From: Ilyonectria destructans
Taxonomy: Eukaryota > Ascomycota > Sordariomycetes > Hypocreales > Nectriaceae
DNA length: 64,000 nucleotides
NCBI GenBank assembly: GCA_020740775.1
Contig: JAHEWK010000045.1
Coordinates: 1 to 64,000, forward strand
Reading direction: 5' to 3'
Shown: piece after piece, positions 22,733 through 31,797 of the stretch
Numbering within the stretch: the stretch's first letter is position 1
Layout: every line of letters starts with the position of its first letter
Program-made: the position numbers and the translations under genes
Notes under the pieces: generated by a model
Databases searched by the model: none
What the model saw: the letters and a program-made list of their open reading frames with translations, nothing else
Told to the model about the DNA's origin: nothing

Positions 22733-25700
22733 TTAGTGTGCCTGAGGCTTCTGGTCCATGTCAAGCCTCCCCGTTGCAATGGCAAATTTGATCGTCGCCC
22801 GTACTGCCCGCATGTCTGGCGCCCATTTGTCACCGTCAGACGCCGCCTTTCCTCCCAGGAAGTATGATAGGTTTCCCATCTTTGTCTGTGAGCATCGCAG
22901 CATGCCTTCTCGTTGCGCGGTCCATTTTGTGCAGCGGAATAGGAAGTGTTCCACTGTCTCTGATGCTTGCCCGCATTCGCAAGTGTCCGATTCCATTGCT
23001 CCTATCTTGCACAGAAAGCTGTTAAGTCTCGCCATTCCGGTGCGGAGCTGCGACAGTACGTCTGCTTCCTTCCTCTTCAGCGGGTCATATAGAGTACGGG
23101 TATGCTTGCTTGGCAGTGCCGTGTCTATCTGCTTCGAGTATTTCCCGACTCTTTCTGGTAGTGTTCTTGTTTGCCGCTGCTTGGTTATCGCTAGTCTTAT
23201 CCTTGTGGATCTTGCTAGATGTGGTGGCACGTCTGGTCTGCATTCTCCTTCTGTGGCCTTCCGCGCTGCTGCTTTGGCTTTTGTTCCCAGCGCGAAATCC
23301 TCTTCTCCTGCTGGAACCCACAACATCCGGAGAGAGTGGCCCTCGTCTTCGAGACGCTTGATATGGTCGTATATTTGCCGTATGATCTGTTGGCCGGATT
23401 GTTGTCGTGGCCGCCGTATGACTTCTAGTGCGGAGCGGCTGCTCGTCATGACAGTCATATCCCGCCGGCAGAGTCCAGACGGCATACATCTCAATACCAT
23501 CTCTATAGCTCCTAGCTCGGCGATGTATAGGTTCAGCTCCTCCGTCAATCCGAGAGTGATGGAGTAGCTGGCCACTACCTCGTCATCGTTATTGATCGCC
23601 GTGTCTCGTACGACACCTCCCATGCCTACCATGCCCCTTCTCTGCGAGGAGCAGGTGGCAATGACTATGCCATCCACCCTCTTTGCTTCTTCCGCCGCTC
23701 TCTCCCGGTCAGGGTCGCACGACACCGGGATACGGTCTCGCCATGGTGGTAACGCGTACTCCCGAATGATCTCCATTCGTTCAGTGGCTGTTTCCCCTTG
23801 TACTTGAGCAATCCTCTGCATCGGCGATACGAATCGGCGACACACTTTCACTTTCAGTGTCGCCAACGGGTGTGTCCTGGGAAGGGTCCGGAGGTTGATC
23901 CAAAACCTTGTTGCCGCTTGCGCATGCCGTTCTTGCACCGATTGGATGCTAGCTTCGGCCTCTGCCACCGCCGTTGCGACGGTCCGGAAAGCTCCCGTGA
24001 TCGCCTGTGCTCCAACCATCTGTGCCTTGTCCAGCCAAGCAGCTTCTCTAATGCCACATGAGTGCGCCCACACGCTGGACGCATAGTCCATGGTGGGAGC
24101 TACTGTTGCTACGAACAGTTGTCTTGCCGTCCGCGGTGACAGCATTTTCAGTCTTCTCAAACACATAGCAGCCGAGAGCCCCTTTGCGGCGGCTCTAGCT
24201 ATGTGTTCCTTGTACCGCAGTTTCGCGTCCATGACCACTCCCAGGATCTTGGCGCTCGCTTTGGGTTTGACTACTTTTCCTTTGATCATGAACGGTTTGT
24301 CGCTGGTACGCGCGGCGTTTCGCGTGAAATGCACGATGGCCGTTTTGTCTCCGTTGAACGTCGCACCGCTCCGTCTTTCCCAGCCCAGTGCTTCGTCTAT
24401 AATTGATTGGATGCCGGCTCGATTCTCCTCCGCTGTTGGTCCCACTACCCAGGCTGAGTAGTCGTCCACGAATGCCATCGAACCACCTCTTGCGTTGATT
24501 CTTCTCTGCACTAAATCTGCATTGAAGAACAAGAACAACACCGACGACAGCGGTGATCCTTGCGGGAGACCTGCCTGTGGCAACTCCCGTAGCTGTGACG
24601 TGTGCCCATTTACCACCACGGTGGCCATTCGTCCAGAGCAGAAGGCGTCAATCCATCTCACCAGTCCACCAGGTATGCCTCTCGCCTTCAGCCTCTCCAG
24701 TAGTCGTTCTTTGAACACTCCATTGTAAGCGCCTTTGACGTCGAAACTGATTAGACTGAGCACCCTGCCGGCCCTCCATGCCTTATAGATCTGCTCCTGC
24801 AGCAGTATCAGTGCTTGTTCGGCTGACCTTCGCTTCCTTGCCCCGAAGTGGTTTGCGGGCAGCAGTCCATAGCTCTCCACAACATAGGATATCCGCTCTG
24901 CAACGACTGCCTCGAGTATCTTGCCCAGTGTTGACAGCAGCGATATCGGTCTCCATGCCTTGGCCACTGTGTAGTCTCCCTTATCTGCTTTCTTTAGCGG
25001 GATGATCTTCGCACTCCTCCATTGGTGGGGTACCACACCATCCCTGAGGGATGAGTCGAAGAGGTGCAAGACACGGTATCTAACCACTAGCCAAAGCTGT
25101 TTCCACACCATTGCTGGCAGACCATCCTCTCCAGGCGCTTTCCAAGGTTTCGCTGATAGCACTTTTCCTTCAACTTCCTCCATGGTGAGGTCTGGCATGT
25201 GCACTTCCCTCCGTTGCGGTCGGTCACCTTCATCTTCAATCCTGGCCGGCAACGGCGGGAAGAACGTGCTGAACAGCTCCTCTGCCTGCTCCACCCTATC
25301 TTTCGTGGTGGAGCCGTCTTGTCTCTTCAAAGGGGGTACCCTGTTGTCCATGATGTCTTTTCCAGGTTTCAAGTATTTGGCCGCCTTCCATATGTTGACA
25401 TCTTCTGCCAGGAAATCGTCCCAGTGCAGTTTCTTCCGTTTCCGGATGGCATCATGGTACTCCTTGGATGCTTCCTTGGCCCGTCTTTCCAGGTCGTGCC
25501 TCATCTGACCTGCTCGCCGCTGTACCCTGGCCTGATTCCGCCAGAACGTATACACCTGCCGAAGTCTTGTCAAATCCTTCGTCCACCAGCGCTTCGCGTA
25601 CGGTACTGGTTGTGCTCGGGGCGTCAGCTCGTGGATCGCCTCGAGGATGACCCTCATTAACTGGTCTGTCTGTTCCTGCACGCCGACAGTCCAGGGAAGC

Positions 25701-26512
25701 TCTCGGAGATTGTCCTCCACCCTGGTTCTGATTGTTGTCCATGGTGCATTCTTGAACAACAGTCTTTCCGCGGCAATCCGATCAGGCCTCGCGAGATCGA
25801 ACGTCGTTTGGATCGCCCGGTGGTCCGATCCGTGTTCTGTCGGGTGTATGGAGCACGTCACCATTTCGTCTGCCACTTCCGCCGTCGCCAGCACCAGGTC
25901 GATTGTGCTTTCCTTGTCGGGGCCTTGCCATGTCTTTGTGCCTCTCGGGAGAAGGCTGCAAAGACCGTGTTCGTTCATGAGGTCGATGATCGGTTCGGCC
26001 TCGCTTTGCCTTACCAATGGCACGTCGTCTCCTCCCCACAGCCGGTCGTGCTGGTTAAAATCTCCTGCCAGTAAGACGTCCACCACCATCCCTGTCCTGC
26101 TCCTGAGGTCGAGGATCACCTGGTGCAGGGTATGGCATGTGTGTCGAAGAGTCTGAGGCTTGCCCCCCGGCACGTACACTGACACGACCAACACTATTCG
26201 GTCCGGAAGTCGTATGGTTGCTGCTGTCAAGTCCGGGGACTGTATTGGTACTTGCTCGGCCTCCAAATCCCTATTCACCCACAACATGCTCCGGATTGGC
26301 CATCTGCCATCTCTCCAAATTGTGGGAACCATTTTGATCCATTTGGGGTGTCCCATGGGGACTGTGAGAAGTTTGCCGTCAATTTTCCGTGCCTGTGGTT
26401 CTTGGATCGCTATAACTGCAAAATCTTGGAGTCGCTTATCGTTCATTAGGCTTTCATGTACCATATCCTGTTTTCTCACATTCAGTTGGATTACCTGAAA
26501 CATCCTACTCAT
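22733..26512 (-). CDS. LINE ORF2: endonuclease, reverse transcriptase, RNase H-like
   Basis: The preferred start is ATG at 26512-26510, giving 1259 aa (the frame is open further upstream but overlaps ORF1). Order of domains: an AP-type endonuclease (IQLNVRK, AIQEPQ, AGDFNQHDRLWGG, TIDLVLATAEV, HGSDHRA), which nicks target DNA; then reverse transcriptase (SFDVKGAYNGVF, GLPQGSPLS, AFVDDYSAWVVG with FVDD catalytic Asps). An RNase H-like fold follows that keeps AELGAIEMVL but has lost the first catalytic Asp (VIATCSS where TDGS is usual) and the third (TSSRSAL where TDS is usual). Last comes a Cys/His motif, CECGQASETVEHFLFRC. The arrangement suits the Tad1/I-type LINEs of fungi. No stops or frameshifts are seen, so the copy may be competent. 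Confidence 0.95.
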   Translation of the reverse strand: MSRMFQVIQLNVRKQDMVHESLMNDKRLQDFAVIAIQEPQARKIDGKLLTVPMGHPKWIKMVPTIWRDGRWPIRSMLWVNRDLEAEQVPIQSPDLTAATIRLPDRIVLVVSVYVPGGKPQTLRHTCHTLHQVILDLRSRTGMVVDVLLAGDFNQHDRLWGGDDVPLVRQSEAEPIIDLMNEHGLCSLLPRGTKTWQGPDKESTIDLVLATAEVADEMVTCSIHPTEHGSDHRAIQTTFDLARPDRIAAERLLFKNAPWTTIRTRVEDNLRELPWTVGVQEQTDQLMRVILEAIHELTPRAQPVPYAKRWWTKDLTRLRQVYTFWRNQARVQRRAGQMRHDLERRAKEASKEYHDAIRKRKKLHWDDFLAEDVNIWKAAKYLKPGKDIMDNRVPPLKRQDGSTTKDRVEQAEELFSTFFPPLPARIEDEGDRPQRREVHMPDLTMEEVEGKVLSAKPWKAPGEDGLPAMVWKQLWLVVRYRVLHLFDSSLRDGVVPHQWRSAKIIPLKKADKGDYTVAKAWRPISLLSTLGKILEAVVAERISYVVESYGLLPANHFGARKRRSAEQALILLQEQIYKAWRAGRVLSLISFDVKGAYNGVFKERLLERLKARGIPGGLVRWIDAFCSGRMATVVVNGHTSQLRELPQAGLPQGSPLSSVLFLFFNADLVQRRINARGGSMAFVDDYSAWVVGPTAEENRAGIQSIIDEALGWERRSGATFNGDKTAIVHFTRNAARTSDKPFMIKGKVVKPKASAKILGVVMDAKLRYKEHIARAAAKGLSAAMCLRRLKMLSPRTARQLFVATVAPTMDYASSVWAHSCGIREAAWLDKAQMVGAQAITGAFRTVATAVAEAEASIQSVQERHAQAATRFWINLRTLPRTHPLATLKVKVCRRFVSPMQRIAQVQGETATERMEIIREYALPPWRDRIPVSCDPDRERAAEEAKRVDGIVIATCSSQRRGMVGMGGVVRDTAINNDDEVVASYSITLGLTEELNLYIAELGAIEMVLRCMPSGLCRRDMTVMTSSRSALEVIRRPRQQSGQQIIRQIYDHIKRLEDEGHSLRMLWVPAGEEDFALGTKAKAAARKATEGECRPDVPPHLARSTRIRLAITKQRQTRTLPERVGKYSKQIDTALPSKHTRTLYDPLKRKEADVLSQLRTGMARLNSFLCKIGAMESDTCECGQASETVEHFLFRCTKWTAQREGMLRCSQTKMGNLSYFLGGKAASDGDKWAPDMRAVRATIKFAIATGRLDMDQKPQAH

Positions 26513-27815
26513 GCCGGGTAGGATAGAGTTTCGGGCAGCTTCTGCTGAACGACTCGTGCGGTCCACCACAGGGCACACACTTGGGTACCTGCGTCTGGCA
26601 CTCACTATGATGATGGCCTTCGGCGGCGCATCTCGCACATACCCGATTCTTGCTGCACGAGAAGGCCTTATGGCCAAGCTCCTGGCAGTTGTAGCATTGT
26701 ATCGGTCCGGTTCTCCGCTCGAACGCGTTGGTGTATGCCGATTCACCGGCTGCAAGGAAGTAGCGTTCCTGTAGGAGTCTCCTAGCATCGCTGTTTTTGG
26801 TAAGGTATGCCACCATGGATCCATACGCCTTTGCGCTGTCCTTTCGGCTCAACCAGGCGATCTTTGCAATTTGGATTTCGTTCTCTTGGCCCAAGGCTTC
26901 CATTGCTCCAGGGAGGACCTTGCCTTCCTGGTCAAGGACGGCGGTACGGTTCACATTGTCAACTTTGACGGGGTACAGTTGGTCTCGGAGCACCCTCGTG
27001 CCTGGGGCCTTCTTGGCCTCGATGATCATCTTGATCCTCTTCAATTCTTCCTCATTCCTACCGATGATCCTCAGGCGCTTGGTATTTCGTCCATCTCTGG
27101 TTACCGCAACACATCGCCAGCTAGGTTGGTCGCTGGATGCTCGCATTTCCTGTTCAATGGTCCTGCGAATGACTGCTGGTGCAGTATCTCCAATATGATC
27201 CTCGGGCACCCTAGATGTGTCTACTGTGCAGAACATCGGTTCCGGGGTTGCTGATCGGACCGTGGATGGGCTTTGAGTGGTGATACTAGCAGGCGTCATT
27301 CTAGCAGCATCTGCATATGTCTGACCAGGCGACCTTGCTGCATGAGCATTGTTTAAGGCGTCCAGTTGTAGCCGGGTCTGCTCCAACTCGCTGCAAACCT
27401 GGGTAAGCTGCTCTCGGACTTGAGATAATTCTTGTGCCATCTGGGCCGTGGTCCTAGTGACTTCTTCAGCCATGCGGTCGCTAAGTTTTGTAAACTCGAG
27501 CTGAAACTCTGCCTTCATCGTTGCCATTCTCTTATTGAAGTCTTGTTCTAGGAGTCGTTCCAGACCCTGGATTGCCTCCGTCATGCTGCCAGCTGCCTTA
27601 GGCGTGGTCCTTTTCTTAGTTCTGGTGTGACTCAGAGCTTCCTCACTGCTCTCCTCCTCCTGCCATTCCATATCACCATTTTGCTGTTCGGATTCCAATG
27701 CCCTCGTCGTTCTGGTCCTTTTACGCAGGGGACGATGATATCCCCCGCCCGGAACATCCGGTTCGCCTTCCATGACGACAATGACGTCTGAAGCGGGGTT
27801 CGCAACACCAGACAT
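26505..27815 (-). CDS. LINE ORF1: RNA-binding gag-like protein
   Basis: 436 aa. The N-terminus is basic and disordered, residues about 90-160 form a coiled coil (KLSDRMAEEVTRTTAQMAQEL, LSQVREQLTQVCSELEQTRL), and the C-terminus carries three CCHC zinc knuckles (CYNCQELGHKAFSC, CARCAAEGHHHSEC, CVPCGGPHESFSRSC). This is the nucleic-acid-binding ORF1 typical of Tad/I/Jockey-type LINEs, which packages the element RNA with ORF2. Its stop codon overlaps the ORF2 start in the octamer ATGAGTAG (minus strand, 26512-26505). The zinc-knuckle Cys and His residues are complete. Confidence 0.95.
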   Translation of the reverse strand: MSGVANPASDVIVVMEGEPDVPGGGYHRPLRKRTRTTRALESEQQNGDMEWQEEESSEEALSHTRTKKRTTPKAAGSMTEAIQGLERLLEQDFNKRMATMKAEFQLEFTKLSDRMAEEVTRTTAQMAQELSQVREQLTQVCSELEQTRLQLDALNNAHAARSPGQTYADAARMTPASITTQSPSTVRSATPEPMFCTVDTSRVPEDHIGDTAPAVIRRTIEQEMRASSDQPSWRCVAVTRDGRNTKRLRIIGRNEEELKRIKMIIEAKKAPGTRVLRDQLYPVKVDNVNRTAVLDQEGKVLPGAMEALGQENEIQIAKIAWLSRKDSAKAYGSMVAYLTKNSDARRLLQERYFLAAGESAYTNAFERRTGPIQCYNCQELGHKAFSCSKNRVCARCAAEGHHHSECQTQVPKCVPCGGPHESFSRSCPKLYPTRHE

Positions 27816-27952
27816 CCGCCAAAGGCCTGAATCTCCGCCAAGCGGCTACCGGGTATTTCAAAAGTTATAAAGAAGATAAATAATGAGATTTCGAGAAGTG
27901 TCCGACTTCCTGGAGCTCTCCCTCTCAGAAAACCAGGGACTATCTACCAGTC

Positions 27953-28063
27953 TTGGCCCTGTTGGGCTCCGTCGGTCAGAGAGGGGTTTTCTGACAACCC
28001 CTCTGACTAAGGTCAGGATATCAGTCTATCAGAGGTTTCGTAGTACAGGGTCTCAATCCAACA
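27953..28063 (-). repeat. Left LTR, inner part with LINE target duplication
   Basis: 27953-27965 is the right copy of the 13-bp LINE target duplication. 27966-28063 matches 33292-33389 of the right LTR with one A/C difference, in the GACAACCCC versus GACACCCCC hairpin region. On the minus strand it starts TGTTGG. Confidence 0.96.
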
Positions 28064-28073
28064 CACCCCCCCA
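28064..28073 (-). promoter_or_regulatory. Polypurine tract of the Copia element
   Basis: Directly inside the 3' LTR the minus strand reads CAGCTGGGGGGGTG before TGTTGG. This G-run is in the position of the plus-strand priming polypurine tract of LTR retrotransposons. Confidence 0.75.
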
Positions 28074-28104
28074 GCTGAAGCCGGGTCGGCTGAAGCTGCC
28101 GTCT

Positions 28105-31100
28105 TCATATCTCTAGATCTTCCTCCTTTATCTCTTCCAGCTTCCTTTGCCCTAGCCGGTCTGAGATATCGACCAAACCTAGCTGCTGGACTGATCTTTG
28201 AAAGGCCGGGCCGCTGAGGGTCTTCGTGAGACCATCGGCGATCATTTCCTTTGTGCTGATATAGTCCACCTGGATCCTGTTCCTCTGAGCTTCCTGCCTC
28301 AACCAATGATTGTGAATATCAACATGTCGCAGCTTAGTCTGCAGCTTATTGATGTCTTTGTGGATAAGCCGGATCGTCTGCTGGTTGTCGCATTGAATAT
28401 GAATTTTTCCTTCTTCCAGCTGGATCCCTAGCTCCTTGACCAGCCGGGAGATGAACATAGCCTCCCTAGCTGCTTGAGATAGAGCTAGTAACTCGGCCTC
28501 AGTTGTTGATGTTGTAACTGTAGCCTGCTTGTTGGCCCTCCATCCGATCGTTCCTCCGAATAGTCTCATGACGTAGGCTTGGGAGCTTTTCCGGTCAGGG
28601 TTATCTGCGTGGGATGCATCGCTAGCTATAAGGAATTGATCGTCCTGGCCGAATTGAAGAGCTAGGCTGCTGGTCTTCTTGAGGTACAGAAGGACCCGGT
28701 CAGCAGCGCGATGATGTTCCGGTCCTGGGTTCGAATTGAATCTAGCTAGCTGAGAGACCGGAAATGCTGCATCTGGCCGGGTCATAACAACTGCATAGAG
28801 GATTGATCCGACTTTCCGCTGGTATCGTCGGATTGACGGAATCGATGCCCTTTGATCGAACGGTTGCAGGGCTTCCTTTTTCATCGGGGTCTCATGCCGT
28901 TGATCTAGGTCATCCACAAGGTTAGCAATCTTGGTTAGATATGAGGATTGGGATAACCAGATCAGTCTTTTCTTCCGGTCTCGAATGACCTCGATTCCAA
29001 GGAACCACTGAAGATCATTTCCTCCGGTCAGGTCATAATGAGCTTTGAGGTCTGCAACAGCCCTCTGAACGTCCTGCCTCTTATCCTTCCGGCAGGCAAA
29101 GACGATATCGTCAACATAGTAAAAGACGATAATCCCGTCCTTGGTCATGCAACAGGGCTCGTGCCGGACCGGCTTGAAGCCTAGGTCTTGGAGTGTGGCT
29201 GTGAGTTCCTTCTGCCAAAGGAGAGGGGATTCCCGTAGGCCGTACAGAGCTTTCTGGATCAGTAGGATCTTTCCGGGTAATCTGTATCCAGGCGGCATTT
29301 TCATTAGGATATGACGGTCTAGCTTGGCGTTGACGAAGGCGTTGACTGCATCATACTGTATGAGATCCAGGTCAAATCGGGCCGCTGTTGCTATCAGGGT
29401 CCGGAAGGACCTTCCGGCTAGAGTTGCAGCGTAGGTCTCTTCGTCTAGCCCTTTCGGCTGCTGGTCTCCTCGAACAACTAGCCGGGCTTTGCACTTGATG
29501 AATCGGCCATGCTTATCTAGCTTATAGACATAGACCCACATGCAATCGAGGGTCTGTTTCCCTAGGGTTCTTTGGTCATCTAGATCTATCTCGATCCATG
29601 ACTCCATTTCCCTATGACTGCGCAAGTGGTCCCGTTCAGCCTGTTCAAATTGGACCCCCATCGGATGATCCCTTAGATCCCGGTGGTGCCGCGGCAGCTT
29701 GGGTAGCTGACTCTGATGAACAGACCTAGGTTTCTTCAACAGCCGTTGCAGCTTAGCCTTGTCAATGACTTTCCCGTCAAGGGTGCCTATTGGGCTAGCT
29801 AATCTTCCGGCGTTGAAGGCAGCTTTCCAGATATCAGACCCTTCAACCCTAGAGACCCTAGAGTCCCCAGGATCTAGCCCACCTGGTGGATCCGAGGCAT
29901 CCTGGATCGTCATCGCTAGAAGTGCCGTTGGCAGCAGAGACACAGGAGTCAGGTAAGCTCTATCATAGGAACTAAGAGTATCTGAATGACTGCCTTCTAA
30001 AGCGTCATTTCCTTTCTCTAGGTTCCCTTGCGAGTCTTCCGTAACCCTATCACTAGAATGTACAACAGTTCCAGCTGGTTGATCAGACCTAGCCTCTGAT
30101 AGTATCATCCCTGTGTCCCTGTTTTCTAGTCCTTCTACATCCGGGATAGAGTTGATATTATCAACCTGATCCTCGTCATAGATAAGACCCTGATCCTCAT
30201 AGTGGGTTTGATCCCATCTAGAGGTCAGTCTGCCTGCTGTTTCTTCTGGTGACTGATCTAATTGCACCTCTTCCACCTGGTTCAGCAGTTGGTCTAATTC
30301 TTCTTTGCTGATATGTAATAGATCATCCCGAAGCTGATTGATGTCTCCGTTGAATTGATTGTCTTCATTAAAAATGACGTCTCTAGTAGAGATAATCTTT
30401 CCAGTCGTTGGGTTCCAGATCCGATAGATATTGGTTGACTGGTATCCCACAAGGTAGCCGATCCAGGCTCGGGGATTTAGCCGCTGCCGCTTATTCCTGC
30501 CTTTCAGGGCGTCTTGGGTCAAGGCAAATGCCTTAGATCCATAGACCCGTAGGTGGCCTAGATAAGGGACCTTGCTTTCCTCGCCATGGCCGTCCCGTTG
30601 GGCTATTGCTGTGTGGAACCGGGCATAGGGGGTATCCCAGTTATTGACCCCCCTAGGGGTCCGGTTGTAGAGATAAACAGCAGCTCGATAGATCTCGACC
30701 CAAAGAAAAGAGGGAAATCGGGCTCCGGCCCGTAGGGCTCTTGCCTTGATCTTGATGACCTTTCCGGATAGCTCGGCGCCGCCATTCTGGGCAGCTGTGT
30801 CTGCAGCTGTTGACTCCACGATAATACTCATCCCGGTAAAGAGCCGATACACCAGCCGGGGCCGGTCTTCGGACTTTCCTAGGATCTCTCTATCGCACTC
30901 AACGACCCGAGGCTTCAGCTGATACTGACGGAATAGGTGACTCAGGAAGTCCTTGAAGACGGCAACAAGCTCCTTGTGCTGCCGGGTCTTAAGATAATAG
31001 TCCCAGATATGGCCGGAATAGCGGTCTGTTATCAATAACAGACTAACCCTTCCTTCTGGATCCTCTTCCAAGTCATGGAAGTCAATTGCTAGTCTCAGGC

Positions 31101-31794
31101 AGGGTCCGGCTGGAAGGTCCCTTGGGCGGCGGCTGACTTGTCGGGTCATCTTGGAAGTGCCGCAGTCATCACAGCTGACAGTTGGGATTCCTCTGATCCG
31201 GGCCCCGGTGACCTTACTGACTAGCCTTTCTAGGGCTTGTGGCCCCGGATGGCCTAGCCTTAGGTGCCAACGGCGGGCATCTTGCTTCGTCGCCTTAGGT
31301 CGGGTTGATGAGTTGAACCGGCTGTGCCGGGCCGGGAAGGCAGCGTCACAGGGGACGTATTCTAGGACGAATTGGTCATAGTGATCAGATAAGAAGCATC
31401 TAATCAGATCGTCTGAGCCCCTTAGACAGTTGTAATCTGGGCGTGTGTCCCACCAATAGCCCTGACGTTGCAGCCTTCGTAGGGATACTAGATTGCAAGG
31501 GAAATCAGGGCAATATGCCACATCGAATAGAGGGATGACCTTAGGGCCCTTAGGTCCTTTGGTCATAATATTGACTTGGCCGTATCCTTGGACTCGGACT
31601 TCGTGTTCTCCGGCAATAAGAACGTCATCGGCCCTAGCCGGCCGATATCCTAGGAATTGGATGATCTCGTTGAAGATGTGAATTGTAGTCCCGGAATCTA
31701 GGATTGATGACTTCCGTAGGGGATATCCTGAAGCTGCAAAGGCCGCCCTGATCGTGGTTATCAGGTCATCGCAGCGGCCCACTTCCCGGCCTAG
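28105..31794 (-). CDS. Copia Pol: protease, integrase, RT, RNase H
   Basis: About 1229 codons follow the Gag UGA directly in the same frame; there is no own AUG near the start, so Pol is probably made by readthrough. Protease has SSILDSGTTIHIF. Integrase has the zinc-binding WHLRLGHPGPQALERL...CDDCGTSK, catalytic Asp regions AIDFHDLEED and LLITDRYSGH, and Glu in TAAQNGGAELSG. Reverse transcriptase has YDAVNAFVNAKLD, LYGLRESPLLWQKEL and VFYYVDDIVF (YVDD). RNase H has ASDASHAD, STTEAELLALSQAAREAMF, CDNQQTIRL and ADGLTKTLSG. The order protease-integrase-RT-RNase H defines Ty1/Copia. All catalytic motifs are present and no stop interrupts them, so the protein is likely functional. Confidence 0.96.
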   Translation of the reverse strand, partial: LGREVGRCDDLITTIRAAFAASGYPLRKSSILDSGTTIHIFNEIIQFLGYRPARADDVLIAGEHEVRVQGYGQVNIMTKGPKGPKVIPLFDVAYCPDFPCNLVSLRRLQRQGYWWDTRPDYNCLRGSDDLIRCFLSDHYDQFVLEYVPCDAAFPARHSRFNSSTRPKATKQDARRWHLRLGHPGPQALERLVSKVTGARIRGIPTVSCDDCGTSKMTRQVSRRPRDLPAGPCLRLAIDFHDLEEDPEGRVSLLLITDRYSGHIWDYYLKTRQHKELVAVFKDFLSHLFRQYQLKPRVVECDREILGKSEDRPRLVYRLFTGMSIIVESTAADTAAQNGGAELSGKVIKIKARALRAGARFPSFLWVEIYRAAVYLYNRTPRGVNNWDTPYARFHTAIAQRDGHGEESKVPYLGHLRVYGSKAFALTQDALKGRNKRQRLNPRAWIGYLVGYQSTNIYRIWNPTTGKIISTRDVIFNEDNQFNGDINQLRDDLLHISKEELDQLLNQVEEVQLDQSPEETAGRLTSRWDQTHYEDQGLIYDEDQVDNINSIPDVEGLENRDTGMILSEARSDQPAGTVVHSSDRVTEDSQGNLEKGNDALEGSHSDTLSSYDRAYLTPVSLLPTALLAMTIQDASDPPGGLDPGDSRVSRVEGSDIWKAAFNAGRLASPIGTLDGKVIDKAKLQRLLKKPRSVHQSQLPKLPRHHRDLRDHPMGVQFEQAERDHLRSHREMESWIEIDLDDQRTLGKQTLDCMWVYVYKLDKHGRFIKCKARLVVRGDQQPKGLDEETYAATLAGRSFRTLIATAARFDLDLIQYDAVNAFVNAKLDRHILMKMPPGYRLPGKILLIQKALYGLRESPLLWQKELTATLQDLGFKPVRHEPCCMTKDGIIVFYYVDDIVFACRKDKRQDVQRAVADLKAHYDLTGGNDLQWFLGIEVIRDRKKRLIWLSQSSYLTKIANLVDDLDQRHETPMKKEALQPFDQRASIPSIRRYQRKVGSILYAVVMTRPDAAFPVSQLARFNSNPGPEHHRAADRVLLYLKKTSSLALQFGQDDQFLIASDASHADNPDRKSSQAYVMRLFGGTIGWRANKQATVTTSTTEAELLALSQAAREAMFISRLVKELGIQLEEGKIHIQCDNQQTIRLIHKDINKLQTKLRHVDIHNHWLRQEAQRNRIQVDYISTKEMIADGLTKTLSGPAFQRSVQQLGLVDISDRLGQRKLEEIKEEDLEI

Positions 31795-31797
31795 TCA
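31792..31797 (-). promoter_or_regulatory. Candidate UGA-CUA stop readthrough site
   Basis: The minus strand reads GAT TGA CTA GGC: Gag ends SAKSD, then UGA, then LGREVGRCDD in frame into Pol. UGA followed by CUA (here CUAG) is an established leaky stop context in fungi and animals. Gag and Pol share one frame with no other stop between them. Confidence 0.7.

Larger units (their letters stand above)
22474..27952 (-). mobile_element. Tad-like LINE inserted in the Copia LTR
   Basis: This is a full-length non-LTR retrotransposon of 5479 bp, flanked by the 13-bp duplication TTGGCCCTGTTGG (22461-22473 and 27953-27965). The duplicated bases occur once at the matching place in the intact right LTR (33279-33291), which proves the insertion. 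Its 5' end is at 27952 and its 3' end at 22474. The 3' end carries a short ATCC repeat (ATCCATCCAT on the minus strand) rather than a poly-A tail. It has two overlapping ORFs, a 5' leader of about 137 bp and a 3' leader of about 260 bp. It is younger than the young Copia element it interrupts. Confidence 0.95.

Noticed and set aside
22758..26498. Many plus-strand open frames opposite the LINE ORF2
   Set aside because: They are antisense shadows of a strongly coding minus-strand frame and have no domains of their own.
31795..31797. Gag UGA as a RIP or random nonsense mutation
   Set aside because: It was considered, since CGA to TGA is possible. The element is otherwise unbroken, and the following CUAG is the known leaky context, so a functional readthrough stop is the better reading, though not proven.
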